Positions 1 to 8,624 of a stretch of 64,000 nt of DNA are shown piece after piece. This stretch comes from Pseudanabaena sp. FACHB-2040 (GTDB lineage Bacteria > Cyanobacteriota > Cyanobacteriia > Phormidesmidales > Phormidesmidaceae), in assembly GCF_014696715.1 (NCBI RefSeq), contig NZ_JACJQO010000005.1:1-64000 (forward strand), in the 5' to 3' direction. How positions within the stretch are numbered: the stretch's first letter is position 1; every line of letters starts with the position of its first letter. A program made the position numbers and the translations under genes. Under the pieces are notes generated by a model. It ran no database searches, was not told where the DNA came from, and saw nothing but the letters and a program-made list of their open reading frames with translations.

Positions 1-76
<76 letters not shown>

Positions 77-449
77 GAAAATTCGAACCAGATGCTCTCA
101 TCCGGTTAACTCTCGCTTTGACCTAAGTCAAAACTCATTCTTAATTGACGAGAATTAATAAACTGGCTTCCAAACTTATTCTCTTGTCTAGGTTCCGCGT
201 TTCTTAAGTGCACTCCTTCATCTTACCCTGACAATACTCTTACTTTTTAGGTAAGTAGCCGTACTAACTTCGGGTATTTGCCCTACAGTTAGCGTAGCTA
301 TATTTATCAGTGCGCTAGATGTGGGGGTGCCTCTCTTGAGCGCTTTACCAATGTACCAAGCCGAAGAGGGTTTGACAACCCCTTTGGCAAAAAATATTTT
401 TACCGTTGCTTGCAGTACGCTCATGACATTCGTACTACAGGGCTTATGG
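77..449 (-). promoter_or_regulatory. rRNA operon leader region with a boxA-like element
   Basis: This stretch lies directly upstream of the 16S gene on the same strand, so it should hold the rRNA leader and promoter. On the minus strand, positions 195-184 read GAACCTAGACAA, which differs at two positions from the boxA antitermination sequence I recall for cyanobacterial rRNA operons (GAACCTTGAAAA). A TTGTCA is seen at about 230-235 on the minus strand, but I cannot pair it with a convincing -10. Open frames here overlap each other on both strands and look non-coding. Confidence 0.5.
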
Positions 450-1604
450 CTATGGAGCAGGCGTCGCAAAGGTGTCCCAATTTTGGATGGCCCGCTGAAG
501 CTGCCTAGGCAATTGGGCTGTGATCGCATCATCGTACTGGGTCATGCTGTATCGACCAAACAGCATCGTTACCGTGAAATGGTCAGCAGTTCCTGCCGGG
601 GCAGAGTAGCGTAAACCCTCGAAACGATCGATCTGGGCAGCCTGCATTTGCTGGACAAAGGCATTCACCTCCTCCGGGGAAACTTGTCGCAGCAGTACAG
701 GCGAAGAGCTTGCGCTACCCGAGTGGGGATAACGAACAAGACGACCATCCTGGAACAGAACGGTTTTCTCAGTGTGTCCGGCAATGCCACCGCTTTTAGT
801 AACGGTCACTAGAGCTTCTGGATCAACTTCATTTTCTAAAGGACGAGCCCCTGCTTCAATGAAATCGGGAATGACTGTAGCATCCTTAATCTGGCTAGCT
901 ACTTCGTTCAGACGAATCTCGGTGCCGTCTTGATTGGTGTGGTAGACCCACACATGTTGGGGCGCGGTGACGACAACCCGCCAGCCTGGAATGGCAATCA
1001 TAGTGCACATGGAATCAGCGGAAGGAGGTAGCCCAAAGCAACCGTCCCAAGTGCGGGGTTCTGCAGCAAGAATATTTAACTGCTCTAAGGGCAGTCCAGA
1101 AGTCTGTATGATTTCGTCTAGCACCCGACTGGCAGTTAGGCGAGGTAGCAGGTTGCTATCCGTGGGCTCTTCTTCAATCACTCGGGCGGCCGCATCAGTG
1201 CGATAAACGCGAATCACATCGCCATGGGACACCTCAACTCGCCAGCCACGAGTTTGGACTGCAGCACACAGAGCCACTGGATTGGGAATACCTAGGCAAC
1301 CATCTGGCCAAATTTCGGCGCTGGCTTGAATAATGTTGAAACCTTGAAGGGGTAGCCTAGTGTCTTGAGCAGCACGACGGATCACCCGGTTACGCACTAA
1401 GGGTGGTACTTGCGCCTCGGAGCGGTTTGCCCGGACGTTTCTGGCTTCGAATACGGTCTGGGTAGCAAGATCGCTCTGTAGTGGACTCTGGTGAGCCAGT
1501 GTAGAAGCTTGACTAACGATACCCCCTGAAATCACAGCGGCAAGCAGACCCAGGGTAGCCAAGCGGGAGTGGCTTAAGTTAGCTATGAATTTGAAGCGTG
1601 ACAT
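450..1604 (-). CDS. secreted protein with two DGC(L/F)G modules
   Basis: A 384-residue protein with an N-terminal signal-like segment (basic start, hydrophobic residues about 12-32), so it is probably exported. It contains two copies of one module, at about residues 65-150 and 152-240. Each has W-x-DGC(L/F)G, a second cysteine about 10 residues later, then GWRV-x-V and (V/W)VY(R/H)T(D/N). The two cysteines per module could form a disulfide outside the cytoplasm. A different C-terminal domain of about 135 residues follows. The same module occurs once in the SLH protein at 17695-18744. The ATG start is preceded by AAGGA. I recognise no enzymatic motif and assign no function. Confidence 0.8.
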   Translation of the reverse strand: MSRFKFIANLSHSRLATLGLLAAVISGGIVSQASTLAHQSPLQSDLATQTVFEARNVRANRSEAQVPPLVRNRVIRRAAQDTRLPLQGFNIIQASAEIWPDGCLGIPNPVALCAAVQTRGWRVEVSHGDVIRVYRTDAAARVIEEEPTDSNLLPRLTASRVLDEIIQTSGLPLEQLNILAAEPRTWDGCFGLPPSADSMCTMIAIPGWRVVVTAPQHVWVYHTNQDGTEIRLNEVASQIKDATVIPDFIEAGARPLENEVDPEALVTVTKSGGIAGHTEKTVLFQDGRLVRYPHSGSASSSPVLLRQVSPEEVNAFVQQMQAAQIDRFEGLRYSAPAGTADHFTVTMLFGRYSMTQYDDAITAQLPRQLQRAIQNWDTFATPAP

Positions 1605-1726
1605 AGTAATCCTTAACGTGGATCAGTGGTGGTAAGTGAGGTGACCCATCTCCTATCAGCCTAATTAGGCAGGAGACTTTCTTTAGAACGGTTACAAAAA
1701 CTGAGACGGGTAGCAGAAATATTGAT

Positions 1727-1945
1727 ATGGACTACTTTGTGCTGTGGGCCCTTGGCTTTGGCATTTTCTGGCTAGGGTTGCGGTTTGATGATGAGGTGCT
1801 TGTAATTGTTTCGGCACTGGTGGGTTCGATCCTTGTTATCTGGGGATTGACCTCTGCACCACTGCCGCTGCAGCTATTTGTTGAGGTCAGCTGTGTGGTG
1901 GCGCTTTCCTTCGTTTGTATGCGCTGCATTGAGCGCGGGAGCTAG
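1727..1945 (+). CDS. small two-helix membrane protein
   Basis: A 72-residue, strongly hydrophobic product with probably two membrane spans (about residues 3-20 and 24-62, the second perhaps split) and a short tail ending CMRCIERGS. It is divergent from the secreted protein at 450-1604, with about 120 bases between the starts. No family is recognised. A conflicting frame lies on the other strand, but the hydrophobic pattern favours this one. Confidence 0.55.
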   Translation: MDYFVLWALGFGIFWLGLRFDDEVLVIVSALVGSILVIWGLTSAPLPLQLFVEVSCVVALSFVCMRCIERGS

Positions 1946-2310
1946 GGTTTGCCCTGAGGACAGAGGAAGGGATAGGAGCCGACCTTTAGAAGCACACCGC
2001 CTAAAGGCCAGGGCAACATTGCCCTAAAGTTTGTCTTTAAGAAGCTTCTTATTGAAAATCTATTGCAACAGAGACGGAAAATCAGGTATGGTTTTGAGTA
2101 GAAATCCCAATGTGGATTTACTTCCTACATTGGCCTGACAGCCCATCTTTTTTCCATCAGCCAAAGGATTCTGGCTTTTTCAGAAGGCCAACTGGGCATT
2201 TTAAGTGAGAACACATTTCTGAAGTAGCTAACTTGCTTTCGGAATTATTCTTACTGAAGCTGGTGGTTAAGGTAGTCTCTTTTCCCGTTTACCTCAGACA
2301 GTCTTGAGAT
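1946..2310. other. intergenic stretch with small inverted repeats
   Basis: No convincing gene. Several short hairpins are visible: CCTTTAG/CTAAAGG around 1982-2006, GGGCAA/TTGCCC just after it, and CCAATGT/ACATTGG at 2107-2133 overlapping AAATCC/GGATTT. They may act in termination of the small membrane gene or in the leader of the next gene. I cannot tell whether a small RNA is made here. Confidence 0.35.
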
Positions 2311-2583
2311 ATGAAATCTGTAGAACCTGATTACGTACTGAGCGACATCCTCGAGTTTGACCGAATTGACCGCTGGAACATTTACAACCGTCTGCAGCAG
2401 CTGGCAATTTCCAGTCACTGCGCTACTGGTAAACCTCTACAGGTCAAGATAAGCACTGCTGGTGACGCTATTCAGCTGTGGAGCGTTATTCGTCAATGTA
2501 CGGCTCCTCGGCAGGTCAATGTGGATTATCTGGAAGACTGTTGGCACCTCAGAGTAGGACAGAGCCGTGATGCTGCTGCATGA
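2311..2583 (+). CDS. Asr1405/Asl0597-family-like protein
   Basis: A 90-residue soluble protein. The central RWxxYxRLQxLxIxSxC and the IQLWSVIR segment resemble a small protein family known from Nostoc as Asr1405/Asl0597, whose function is unknown; this is recalled and not searched. Its 3' end overlaps the start of the ferredoxin-like gene by about 14 bases, so the two are probably co-translated. Confidence 0.7.
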   Translation: MKSVEPDYVLSDILEFDRIDRWNIYNRLQQLAISSHCATGKPLQVKISTAGDAIQLWSVIRQCTAPRQVNVDYLEDCWHLRVGQSRDAAA

Positions 2584-3196
2584 GGAGCGATCAATCAATG
2601 GAAAGCAAGCGGCGACTCTACCTCAAGGACACATTCTCAAAGGGCGATACAGTGATGTGTTGCGATCTGAAAAGGGCAAGGTGAAAGGTATTCGGCTACA
2701 AACCTCAGATCAGGAGTATGCCGTTAAACTGCCCAAGTACCTTCGGCCCATGCTGGTGCGAGAGCTAGAGTTAGGGGCATTCATTCAAGTTTGGGCTTAC
2801 CCAGATGGGGTAGCTTGGGATGCCGTAAACATTCTGCCGCTGCCGCCCAGTGAGGTAGATGCCTTAGGCTTAGGTGCCTTGCCAACCCAGGCAAGCCAGA
2901 TGAGATCTTCTCGCACCTGCGTTCAAGTATGTCGTAAGGGGAGCTGCTGTAAGCGGGGGAGTGGCGAGCTTTGGCGGGCGCTACAGCAGGAGGTTGAAAC
3001 CAATCCGGAGTTTCAGGAAGTAGATCTGGAGGCAACGGGCTGTCTTAAAGCCTGCAAGCAAGGGCCTAACCTACGCCTTCCCTCTACAGGAGAGGTGATT
3101 AGCTGGGCTAGCCCTAAAGATGCCCCTGCTGTTCTCGCCCACATTAGCAAGCTAGCGAGGCAAAGAACTCAGTATGGACTTTGCGAAATTAAGTAA
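2570..3196 (+). CDS. thioredoxin-like [2Fe-2S] ferredoxin domain protein
   Basis: A 208-residue protein. The N-terminal ~100 residues are a beta-rich region (residues about 20-75) of unknown role. The C-terminal part is a thioredoxin-like [2Fe-2S] ferredoxin domain, with CVQVCRKGSCCKRGS near residue 117 and a second pair, GCLKACKQGPNLRL, near residue 158. This matches the usual C-x(8-12)-C and C-x3-C ligand layout of that family. It probably carries electrons or senses redox state. ATG 2570 is chosen over GTG 2567; an AGGA lies about ten bases upstream. It overlaps the preceding gene, and a strong hairpin follows at 3224-3256. Confidence 0.8.
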   Translation: MLLHEERSINGKQAATLPQGHILKGRYSDVLRSEKGKVKGIRLQTSDQEYAVKLPKYLRPMLVRELELGAFIQVWAYPDGVAWDAVNILPLPPSEVDALGLGALPTQASQMRSSRTCVQVCRKGSCCKRGSGELWRALQQEVETNPEFQEVDLEATGCLKACKQGPNLRLPSTGEVISWASPKDAPAVLAHISKLARQRTQYGLCEIK

Positions 3197-3223
3197 TCGA
3201 TTAGAAATGATTAGAAGGCCAAA

Positions 3224-3256
3224 TGGCCCTACAGTTTGTAGAAAACTGTAGGGCCA
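3224..3256. terminator. bidirectional hairpin terminator
   Basis: A perfect 14-bp inverted repeat (TGGCCCTACAGTTT and its complement) with a 5-base loop lies between the rightward ferredoxin gene and the leftward dps gene. Its position between convergent gene ends suggests it serves both, although a long T-run is missing. Confidence 0.65.
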
Positions 3257-3296
3257 CAAAGACCAGAAAACTCAGGGAGACTACTAGCGCTAATCA

Positions 3297-3833
3297 CTAC
3301 CAGCCCAATTTGAGGCTGTCCCGAGTCAGGAAATGCTGCAGGTGATAGGCCCGCTCCTCAGTCTTCAGCAAAATCTTTTCATAGAGGTAGCGAGTAGCCC
3401 GGTCTCCCATGCTCTCAGCCTGAGCAGCCGAGCGTCGCAGCATTTCAACAACAGCCTGCTCTGCCTTGAGATCGTGCTCAATCATTAAGCGGGCGCGGAA
3501 AGCATCATCAGACTCCTGCTCGAAGCAGCAAAGCTCGGCTAGCTTGCTAAAGGTCAGAGCAGGAATGCCGCCTAATCCATGCAAACGCTCTCCGACCTCA
3601 TGGGCGTGTTCTTGAACTTCTGCGTAACTTTCAGCAAAGTACTCATGCAGCATGTAGTACTCAGAACCTTCAACCACAAAATGGTGTTTCTGATATTGCA
3701 AATAGAGTGCAAGGAAGCTGGCGTAGGCAGCACTGAGTCCTTCACAAATCGGTTCGGTTACCGACTTTTCCAGCAGAATTGGATTATCTGCGATCTCTCC
3801 ATAAGACTGGATTAAGGTTTCGGTAATAGGCAT
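3297..3833 (-). CDS. dps: Dps-family ferritin-like DNA protection protein
   Basis: A 178-residue four-helix ferritin-like protein. The Dps ferroxidase signature is seen as the KHHFVVEG helix followed by [24 protein letters not shown], with the H, D/E and E positions of the inter-subunit iron site, and a late [11 protein letters not shown] helix. Dps dodecamers oxidise Fe(II) with peroxide, store iron and shield DNA. The start at 3833 is preceded by AAAGGAAA at good spacing; an upstream in-frame methionine lacks this. A Fur-family regulator is encoded divergently, which fits iron/peroxide control. A weak AT-rich Fur-box-like sequence lies at about 3985-4004. Confidence 0.88.
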   Translation of the reverse strand: MPITETLIQSYGEIADNPILLEKSVTEPICEGLSAAYASFLALYLQYQKHHFVVEGSEYYMLHEYFAESYAEVQEHAHEVGERLHGLGGIPALTFSKLAELCCFEQESDDAFRARLMIEHDLKAEQAVVEMLRRSAAQAESMGDRATRYLYEKILLKTEERAYHLQHFLTRDSLKLGW

Positions 3834-4311
3834 TTTACTTTCCTTTGACAGCAATCGGTAGATGAGTGTTAAGCGTATCAAAACGGCTTTGTTTTGAGCT
3901 TACCTCTAATCCTTAGTTTTGGCTAAAAGCCTTCTATCACAAGAAGAATTTGCAATCATTAAGTCAGGGGTCGATAAATTGTAGTTGATAATTGATTGCG
4001 ATAAGTTAGCTACTTTAGCTTGAAGAAGTAATACACATTTCTAATAGTTTTTGCCTTGCTTTGCTAGAAAGATGAGCAAGCTGAAGACTGAATAGTTAAT
4101 CAGAGCCTGCGTTGGGGTAGACGGGCTCTATTTCTCCTCAGCAGAAGAGGAATAACTTGGATGCAGGAGTACTCATGGACAGTTGACCCAAGCAGGTACT
4201 CGTGGGTGAGGTGCAAAGAGATGACGTGAGGCTAGGGGTGCCCGTCAGCCAGTTTTTAGCCCCAACAGCCCTAATTTCAGCAGATTCGATAAATGAGAAC
4301 TCGAATGGGTT

Positions 4312-4330
4312 CATTCTCTTATTGAGAATG
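4312..4330. promoter_or_regulatory. candidate Fur-type operator (perfect 7-5-7 palindrome)
   Basis: CATTCTC, five bases TTATT, then GAGAATG form a perfect 19-bp inverted repeat about 160 bases upstream of the Fur-family start. Length and A/T-rich half sites resemble Fur/Zur/PerR boxes. It is likely an autoregulatory operator and may also reach the divergent dps gene. The flanking 3834-4489 region holds no other gene I can support. Confidence 0.55.
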
Positions 4331-4489
4331 ATTGCAAATACCCATGAAATCCTCTATCTTTGTAAAGGATTTTACTTGAGAGGCTTTTTCAATAGAACTC
4401 AGTGGTTGTCTTGGGTGTCATCCGAGAGGTCTGCTGCCAGTTTTGTTGGCCTCACCGCCAAGCTAGTATTCATGAGACTGCAGAAGCCC

Positions 4490-4939
4490 ATGGCAGAAGC
4501 ACACCAGAACGAGAAGATGTTGAAAGCACTGCTGAATCAGGAAGGGTTTCGCCTTACTAGCCAGCGTCAGAAAATTTTGGATCTGTTTAAGGCCTGCAGC
4601 GAAGGCCAGCATCTGAGTGCTGAAGAAATTCATCAGCAGTTGAGCTATCAGGGTGAAACCATTAGTCCCTCGACCGTGTACCGCACAATCCACGTCATGG
4701 TGGGACTTGGGCTTTTGCGGGAGCTGGAGCTAGCAGAAGGGAGGAAATACTATGAACTTAATGCCCCTTTTTTAAACCAGCATCACCATCTGGTGTGTGT
4801 GCAGTGCGGAGCAGTCACAGAGTTTGAAGAAAACATGATGGCTCAAGTCGGGGCAAGTCAAGCAGAGATCCGAGGCTATGCCCTTTTGGACTGTCAGTTC
4901 ACGATTTATGGTGTTTGCCCCAACTGCTACAGAGCCTAG
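4490..4939 (+). CDS. fur: Fur-family metalloregulator
   Basis: A 149-residue product with the Fur winged helix (FRLTSQRQKILDLF near residue 20, recognition region ISPSTVYRTIHVM near 63). The dimerisation/metal domain has HHHLVCVQCG near 103 and CPNC near the end, the two CxxC pairs of the structural zinc site. It should repress iron-uptake or peroxide-stress genes when metal-loaded. Which subfamily (Fur, Zur or PerR) cannot be settled by eye. The open frame extends upstream to 4202, but it would include the palindromic operator at 4312-4330; the start at 4490 puts RLTSQR at the usual distance from the N-terminus. Confidence 0.85.
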   Translation: MAEAHQNEKMLKALLNQEGFRLTSQRQKILDLFKACSEGQHLSAEEIHQQLSYQGETISPSTVYRTIHVMVGLGLLRELELAEGRKYYELNAPFLNQHHHLVCVQCGAVTEFEENMMAQVGASQAEIRGYALLDCQFTIYGVCPNCYRA

Positions 4940-5450
4940 TGCAGTATTGCAGGGAAAAAAATTAACTACTGAGAATCGATTCTAATAACTTGTTGAAGCA
5001 GACTGCAGCAGCTTTCTCCATATTAGAATTTATTCCTATTTAATCAATCATGAAGTCACTCGTCGGGATCCAAAGTTTCCCTTAACATCTTGGGTCTTCT
5101 ACCTTTCAGAGGTTGAACTTGATTCTGTTACAGATTCTCCTGTCTCCGGTTAGATGTACATCGCTACAGCAAGTACGACAATGCCGTCTAGGGTTACCGA
5201 TGCAAGCCTCTGATTGCACCTGGCTGGAGTTCCTGGCTCACAGAGATTACAAGCGGAAGCAGAAACCTTAAGTTTTTTGGAGCCGCATTTATTTTCAGCA
5301 AAACAGACGAGCTAGCGTTTAACACCTCATTTTCCCCTGGCTCTGGTTGGGGGATTTTTGTAGGTGTAAAAACTTTCATTTCACAGCTATTCAGTCAAGA
5401 TGCTAGAGCTCGTTCTCTAAAGAGGCATTAACCTGCTAAGTAACTTGAAC
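4940..5450. other. intergenic stretch with a Fur-box-like palindrome
   Basis: No gene is supported. At 4971-4988 the sequence reads GAGAATCGATTCTAATAA, containing the perfect 12-base palindrome AGAATCGATTCT. It resembles the operator upstream of fur and could be a second metal-regulator site. A 61-codon leftward frame at 5194-5379 has no family features and is not called. Confidence 0.35.
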
Positions 5451-5940
5451 ATGAACGATTTTGGCTTCTCGCTGCAGCTGCTGCCCGGATTGATCTCCGT
5501 TACCAAAGCTCACCACCAAGCAGGCCAGCAGCCCGACAATATCTGTGGACCTTATTGAGTAGCCGTGCTGTTGCAAACTGACAAAACAGCGTCGGTGCGA
5601 TCGCAATCCTTCCCCATCACCCCTGAGCAGGTTGGTCAAGTGGCCGGATCTGTTTTGCCGGTTGGCGATCCGGCTACCTGGCTGCCTGCAGGAGCCTCCT
5701 CTCGTCAGGACTACTGCCTAACCTTGCCTACCACCGAAAACCCGCAGAACGCAGACACCTCAGCCCAAGGTTTAGTGCAGGCAGCCACCCAAATCACGCA
5801 GGGAAAGTATGGCCTGCTGCCAGTTCAAATAGACTGGATCGGAGAACGGGTGCTAGAGATTTTGCAGCTCTGCCTGGAGCATCCCCAATGGAGTGCAGTG
5901 CCGCTAGCTAATCTCAGAACCGAGCACCTCTGGGGCTTAC
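5451..5940 (+). pseudogene. remnant of a CGP-motif (C39-like?) protein with an in-frame stop
   Basis: An ATG frame from 5451 reads to DNICGPY and then hits TGA at 5556-5558. The same frame continues without a shift for another ~125 codons with well-formed protein text (PVGDPATWLP, SRQDYCLTLP, KYGLLPV, RTEHLWGL). The stop sits where a tryptophan (TGG) would be expected after CGPY, so this looks like a nonsense-inactivated gene. The DN-x-CGP motif recalls the catalytic cysteine segment of papain/C39-like proteins and an actinobacterial DUF6885-like family; that assignment is weak. The coding resemblance ends at about 5940, where the opposite-strand remnant begins. Confidence 0.55.
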
Positions 5941-6151
5941 GCTCAGCATGTAGCCCTGCACCACCCACTATCATTGAAGCCGTATCGAGCGCCAGGGTAC
6001 CGCCATAGAAGTTTAGCCCCTTGCGGGTGTAGCCTTCGACTTTGTCAATGGGTACTACCTTGAGGCGAGAGACACCATGTAGGCCGGGCATCTCAAATCG
6101 GACATACTCAACGCCCTGCTCTTTTAGGCAGAGCCCCTGAGCGCATTTCAT
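5936..6151 (-). pseudogene. 5' fragment of a glutamine-synthetase-like gene
   Basis: About 72 codons from an ATG at 6151 resemble the N-terminal beta-grasp domain of glutamine-synthetase-family proteins: YVRFEMPGLHGVSRLKVVPI, then KGLNFYGGTLALD and a GxGLHAER segment. The resemblance stops at about 5936, and no ATP-binding or catalytic glutamine synthetase domain follows (families are about 440 residues). The fragment directly abuts the opposite-strand remnant at 5451-5940. This suggests a deletion or inversion joined two decaying genes. It is unlikely to be functional. Confidence 0.6.
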
Positions 6152-6370
6152 AGGCGTAGAGGAGGAGAGCGCTCGACTTAGAATTTTTTAACGGCCCGCT
6201 TCAACGGTCGTATTTCGTTGACTTGAACTTTTCCTCAGCCTATTGAGTCATTTTTCTTGAAGACAAGCCCTATAGCAGTAGGCGATCTAGTCCAGAAGGC
6301 ATAGTGTGTGAGTATGAGTGCTTATTCGAAAATAGAAGTGCTCAAATATAGATCCTCAATAAAGGTTTGT

Positions 6371-6622
6371 ATGATCGAATTTGGAAAAAAGACCCGGCAG
6401 TTCACGACTTCACCCATTGCTAACCTAGCCACAACCTTTTGTGAGCTGGCTGCTCAAAGAAGCGCCAAGCGTCTGGATATCGTCATGAAAGAGGCTCTGA
6501 GCCGACTGGCCTCTCATCAAATTTCAGTCGCTATTACTCAAGCTGTTAGCCAGTTAGAAAAAGACGGCCAGAAAGATAGCGCGAGCTGGCTGCAGTCATC
6601 CTGGCAGCAGTATCGGCTGTAG
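6371..6622 (+). CDS. hypothetical protein
   Basis: An 83-residue, mostly helical, soluble product with no recognised family. ATG 6371 is preferred over upstream in-frame starts because AAAGG lies five bases upstream. It is isolated, beside decayed remnants. Confidence is modest because coding potential rests on the open frame and start context alone. Confidence 0.45.
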   Translation: MIEFGKKTRQFTTSPIANLATTFCELAAQRSAKRLDIVMKEALSRLASHQISVAITQAVSQLEKDGQKDSASWLQSSWQQYRL

Positions 6623-7012
6623 CCGAGGATTGTCTATAGCTTGTGGGGAGACAGCGAGTGCTGGAAAAAGCATGTCCTGGCAATAAGTTTGCACCCAGAT
6701 AAATGAGGCTCCTTTGAAGCTCAAAGGATAGGGAAGAAGCTTTTGTCCAGTGTGTTTTAGCCCAGGCAGCGACAAAAAATATAGCCCGTATCGACTCTAC
6801 CGACTGAAAGCGGGGTTTGGGTGATAAGTAGGTACTGATGGCAAAGCTGCGACGCGGGTGACCGCTGCGGTTGCGCCTCAATCAGTGCCGAAAACTGTTT
6901 TGCCAAAAAATAGGGACGCAGGTAGAAGGAGAAGATTGGGGTGGGGCTTTGGGGTCTGGGCGATAGGAGCTGCAGATGCGAGATTTGAGGAGACCCCCTT
7001 AAAGAGCCTGCT
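6623..7012. other. non-coding or decayed stretch
   Basis: Open frames here overlap on both strands (6546-6881, 6757-7020, 6858-7040) with no recognisable motifs or ribosome-binding sites. I see no gene, RNA or repeat that I can support. Its position after two remnants suggests degraded sequence. Confidence 0.35.
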
Positions 7013-7276
7013 ATGGACATCAGCGATATCCAGTTCTTGACGAGTAGCGCAATCTATAGAGAATTGGCGTTGCGATCGCAAGAGTTTCTAACCTATCGGG
7101 CCTATCCTGAAGGCTCGGAGCTGCGCCAGTTATCAGAAGATACCTTTTTCAATTTAGCCGTCGAGTACATTACTCAGACGGGGGTGCCCCGATCGCAGGC
7201 AGAGCAGTTTTGCAATAATCCTGACCAGCTGACGGAGCTAGCGCTAAGGGTTCGCTCCATCCTGGGAGCAGGCTAG
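7013..7276 (+). CDS. hypothetical protein
   Basis: An 87-residue soluble, probably helical protein containing LTYRAYPEGSELRQLSEDTFFNLAVEYI-type text that reads as real protein. No known domain is recognised. An AAAGAG sequence precedes the ATG. It lies upstream of the membrane protease gene with 137 bases between, so it is not obviously in one operon. Confidence 0.55.
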   Translation: MDISDIQFLTSSAIYRELALRSQEFLTYRAYPEGSELRQLSEDTFFNLAVEYITQTGVPRSQAEQFCNNPDQLTELALRVRSILGAG

Positions 7277-7413
7277 CCGGGGTAAAGACCGTACTGAGGC
7301 TGCCGGAATTTACCCCTCTGGAATTATGAAAACCTACTTAACAGTTCGTTACGATCTAACAAGTTACGGAAAGCAGGGCAGCGACCCCTATTTCCCCAAA
7401 AGAGGTGCCCGGT

Positions 7414-8535
7414 ATGAACGGCAATTTGAAAGTCGGCAATTTATTTGGGATTCCGTTTTACGTGAATCTGTCCTGGTTTTTGGTGCTGGCCCTAGTGACC
7501 TGGAACTACGGTCGAGAGCTAGCCTTTGCGTTTCCGGCCCTGGGTAGCGCTACTCCTTGGCTGCTGGGGTTAATGGCGGCACTGCTGCTGTTTGCTTCGG
7601 TCTTGGCCCACGAGTTGGGTCACAGCTTTGCAGCGCGGCGGCAGGGAATTGGGGTGAACTCGATTACGCTGTTTCTATTTGGTGGGCTGGCCGCTTTAGA
7701 AAAAGAATCGACCACGCCTAGGGGAGCCTTTGAGGTTGCGATCGCAGGCCCACTCGTCAGCTTTATCCTGTTTGGCCTGTTTACCCTGGTCAACCTGGTG
7801 CTGCCGCTGACCGGACCTTTCGCCGCCATTGTAAGCCTGCTGGGCTACATCAACCTAGCTCTGGGTGTGTTTAACCTGATCCCTGGCCTGCCGCTAGATG
7901 GCGGTAACGTGCTCAAGGCTGCTGTTTGGCAGATCACGGGCAACCCCTACAAAGCTACTCGCATTGCCAGCCGCTCAGGTCAGTTGATTGGTTGGGTAGC
8001 CATCATCTCAGGTCTAGGATCGGTGCTGGGCTTATTCCCCTTCGGCAGCATCTGGAACCTGCTAATTGGTTTCTTCCTGCTACAAAATGCTAACCGTTCA
8101 GGTCAGTTTGCCACTGTGCAAGAGCGACTAGATGGCCTGACTGCTGAAGATGCTGTAGCTGCTACCAGCCCAGTAGTCGCCGCCGACGCCACCCTTAGAG
8201 AGTTTGCCGAAACCGTGTTTCTAGCAGGCACCAGCCAGTGGCAGAAATTCTTGGTGGTCAACGCCGAAGGGCAGCTTGCAGGCACCCTAAAAGTAGACGC
8301 CCTGCAGCGCGTCTCTCGTGATCTCTGGGCCGATACAGCCGTGGGCGACATCATGGAGCCTGAAACAATGACCACTGTAGAGTCGGACCAGTCTTTGCTC
8401 GACGTGGTTAAAGTGCTGGAGCAAAACCGTCTGCAGGCACTGCCCGTCATTGGTGAAAATGGTGTGCTAGTCGGGTTGTTAGAAAAGGCTTCGATTCAGT
8501 CGCTGGTGCAGCGCACTCAACCCAACCCTGCTTAA
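7414..8535 (+). CDS. M50-family site-2-type membrane metalloprotease with CBS domains
   Basis: A 373-residue protein. The N-terminal half is polytopic, with the zinc motif HELGH at about residue 65 and the second motif NLIPGLPLDGG at about 155, which supplies the third metal ligand. The C-terminal ~140 residues form a CBS pair (ADATLREFAETVF..., DIMEPETMTTV...LPVIGENGVLVGLL). This is the classical SpoIVFB/S2P-like group with CBS domains. Such enzymes cut substrates within the membrane, often to release regulators, and nucleotide binding to the CBS pair may gate activity. ATG 7414 is chosen because AGAGG lies nine bases upstream; GTG 7405 would sit on that motif. The substrate is unknown. Confidence 0.88.
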   Translation: MNGNLKVGNLFGIPFYVNLSWFLVLALVTWNYGRELAFAFPALGSATPWLLGLMAALLLFASVLAHELGHSFAARRQGIGVNSITLFLFGGLAALEKESTTPRGAFEVAIAGPLVSFILFGLFTLVNLVLPLTGPFAAIVSLLGYINLALGVFNLIPGLPLDGGNVLKAAVWQITGNPYKATRIASRSGQLIGWVAIISGLGSVLGLFPFGSIWNLLIGFFLLQNANRSGQFATVQERLDGLTAEDAVAATSPVVAADATLREFAETVFLAGTSQWQKFLVVNAEGQLAGTLKVDALQRVSRDLWADTAVGDIMEPETMTTVESDQSLLDVVKVLEQNRLQALPVIGENGVLVGLLEKASIQSLVQRTQPNPA

Positions 8536-8543
8536 CCCCACAC

Positions 8544-8624
8544 TGTAGAGACACGCTAAATTTTGTCTCTACACTCCACCCTAAATCCATGCGATTAAAC
8601 CCTGGCCTCGGTTAGGGTTTTTAT
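8544..8624. terminator. two hairpins between convergent genes
   Basis: TGTAGAGACA (8544-8553) pairs perfectly with 8564-8573. A second hairpin, AAACCCT/AGGGTTT at 8597-8620, runs into TTTATTTA. The second is a typical rightward rho-independent terminator for the protease gene; the first may serve the leftward cheR gene. Confidence 0.6.

Noticed and set aside
218-614. Two overlapping open frames upstream of 16S
   Set aside because: They overlap on opposite strands in the rRNA leader, lack start signals and overlap the secreted-protein gene.
5194-5379. 61-codon leftward frame
   Set aside because: No ribosome site, no domain, and composition like intergenic DNA.
6546-7020. Leftward frames in the decayed region
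   Set aside because: They overlap called genes and each other, with basic, Ser-rich text typical of antisense frames.
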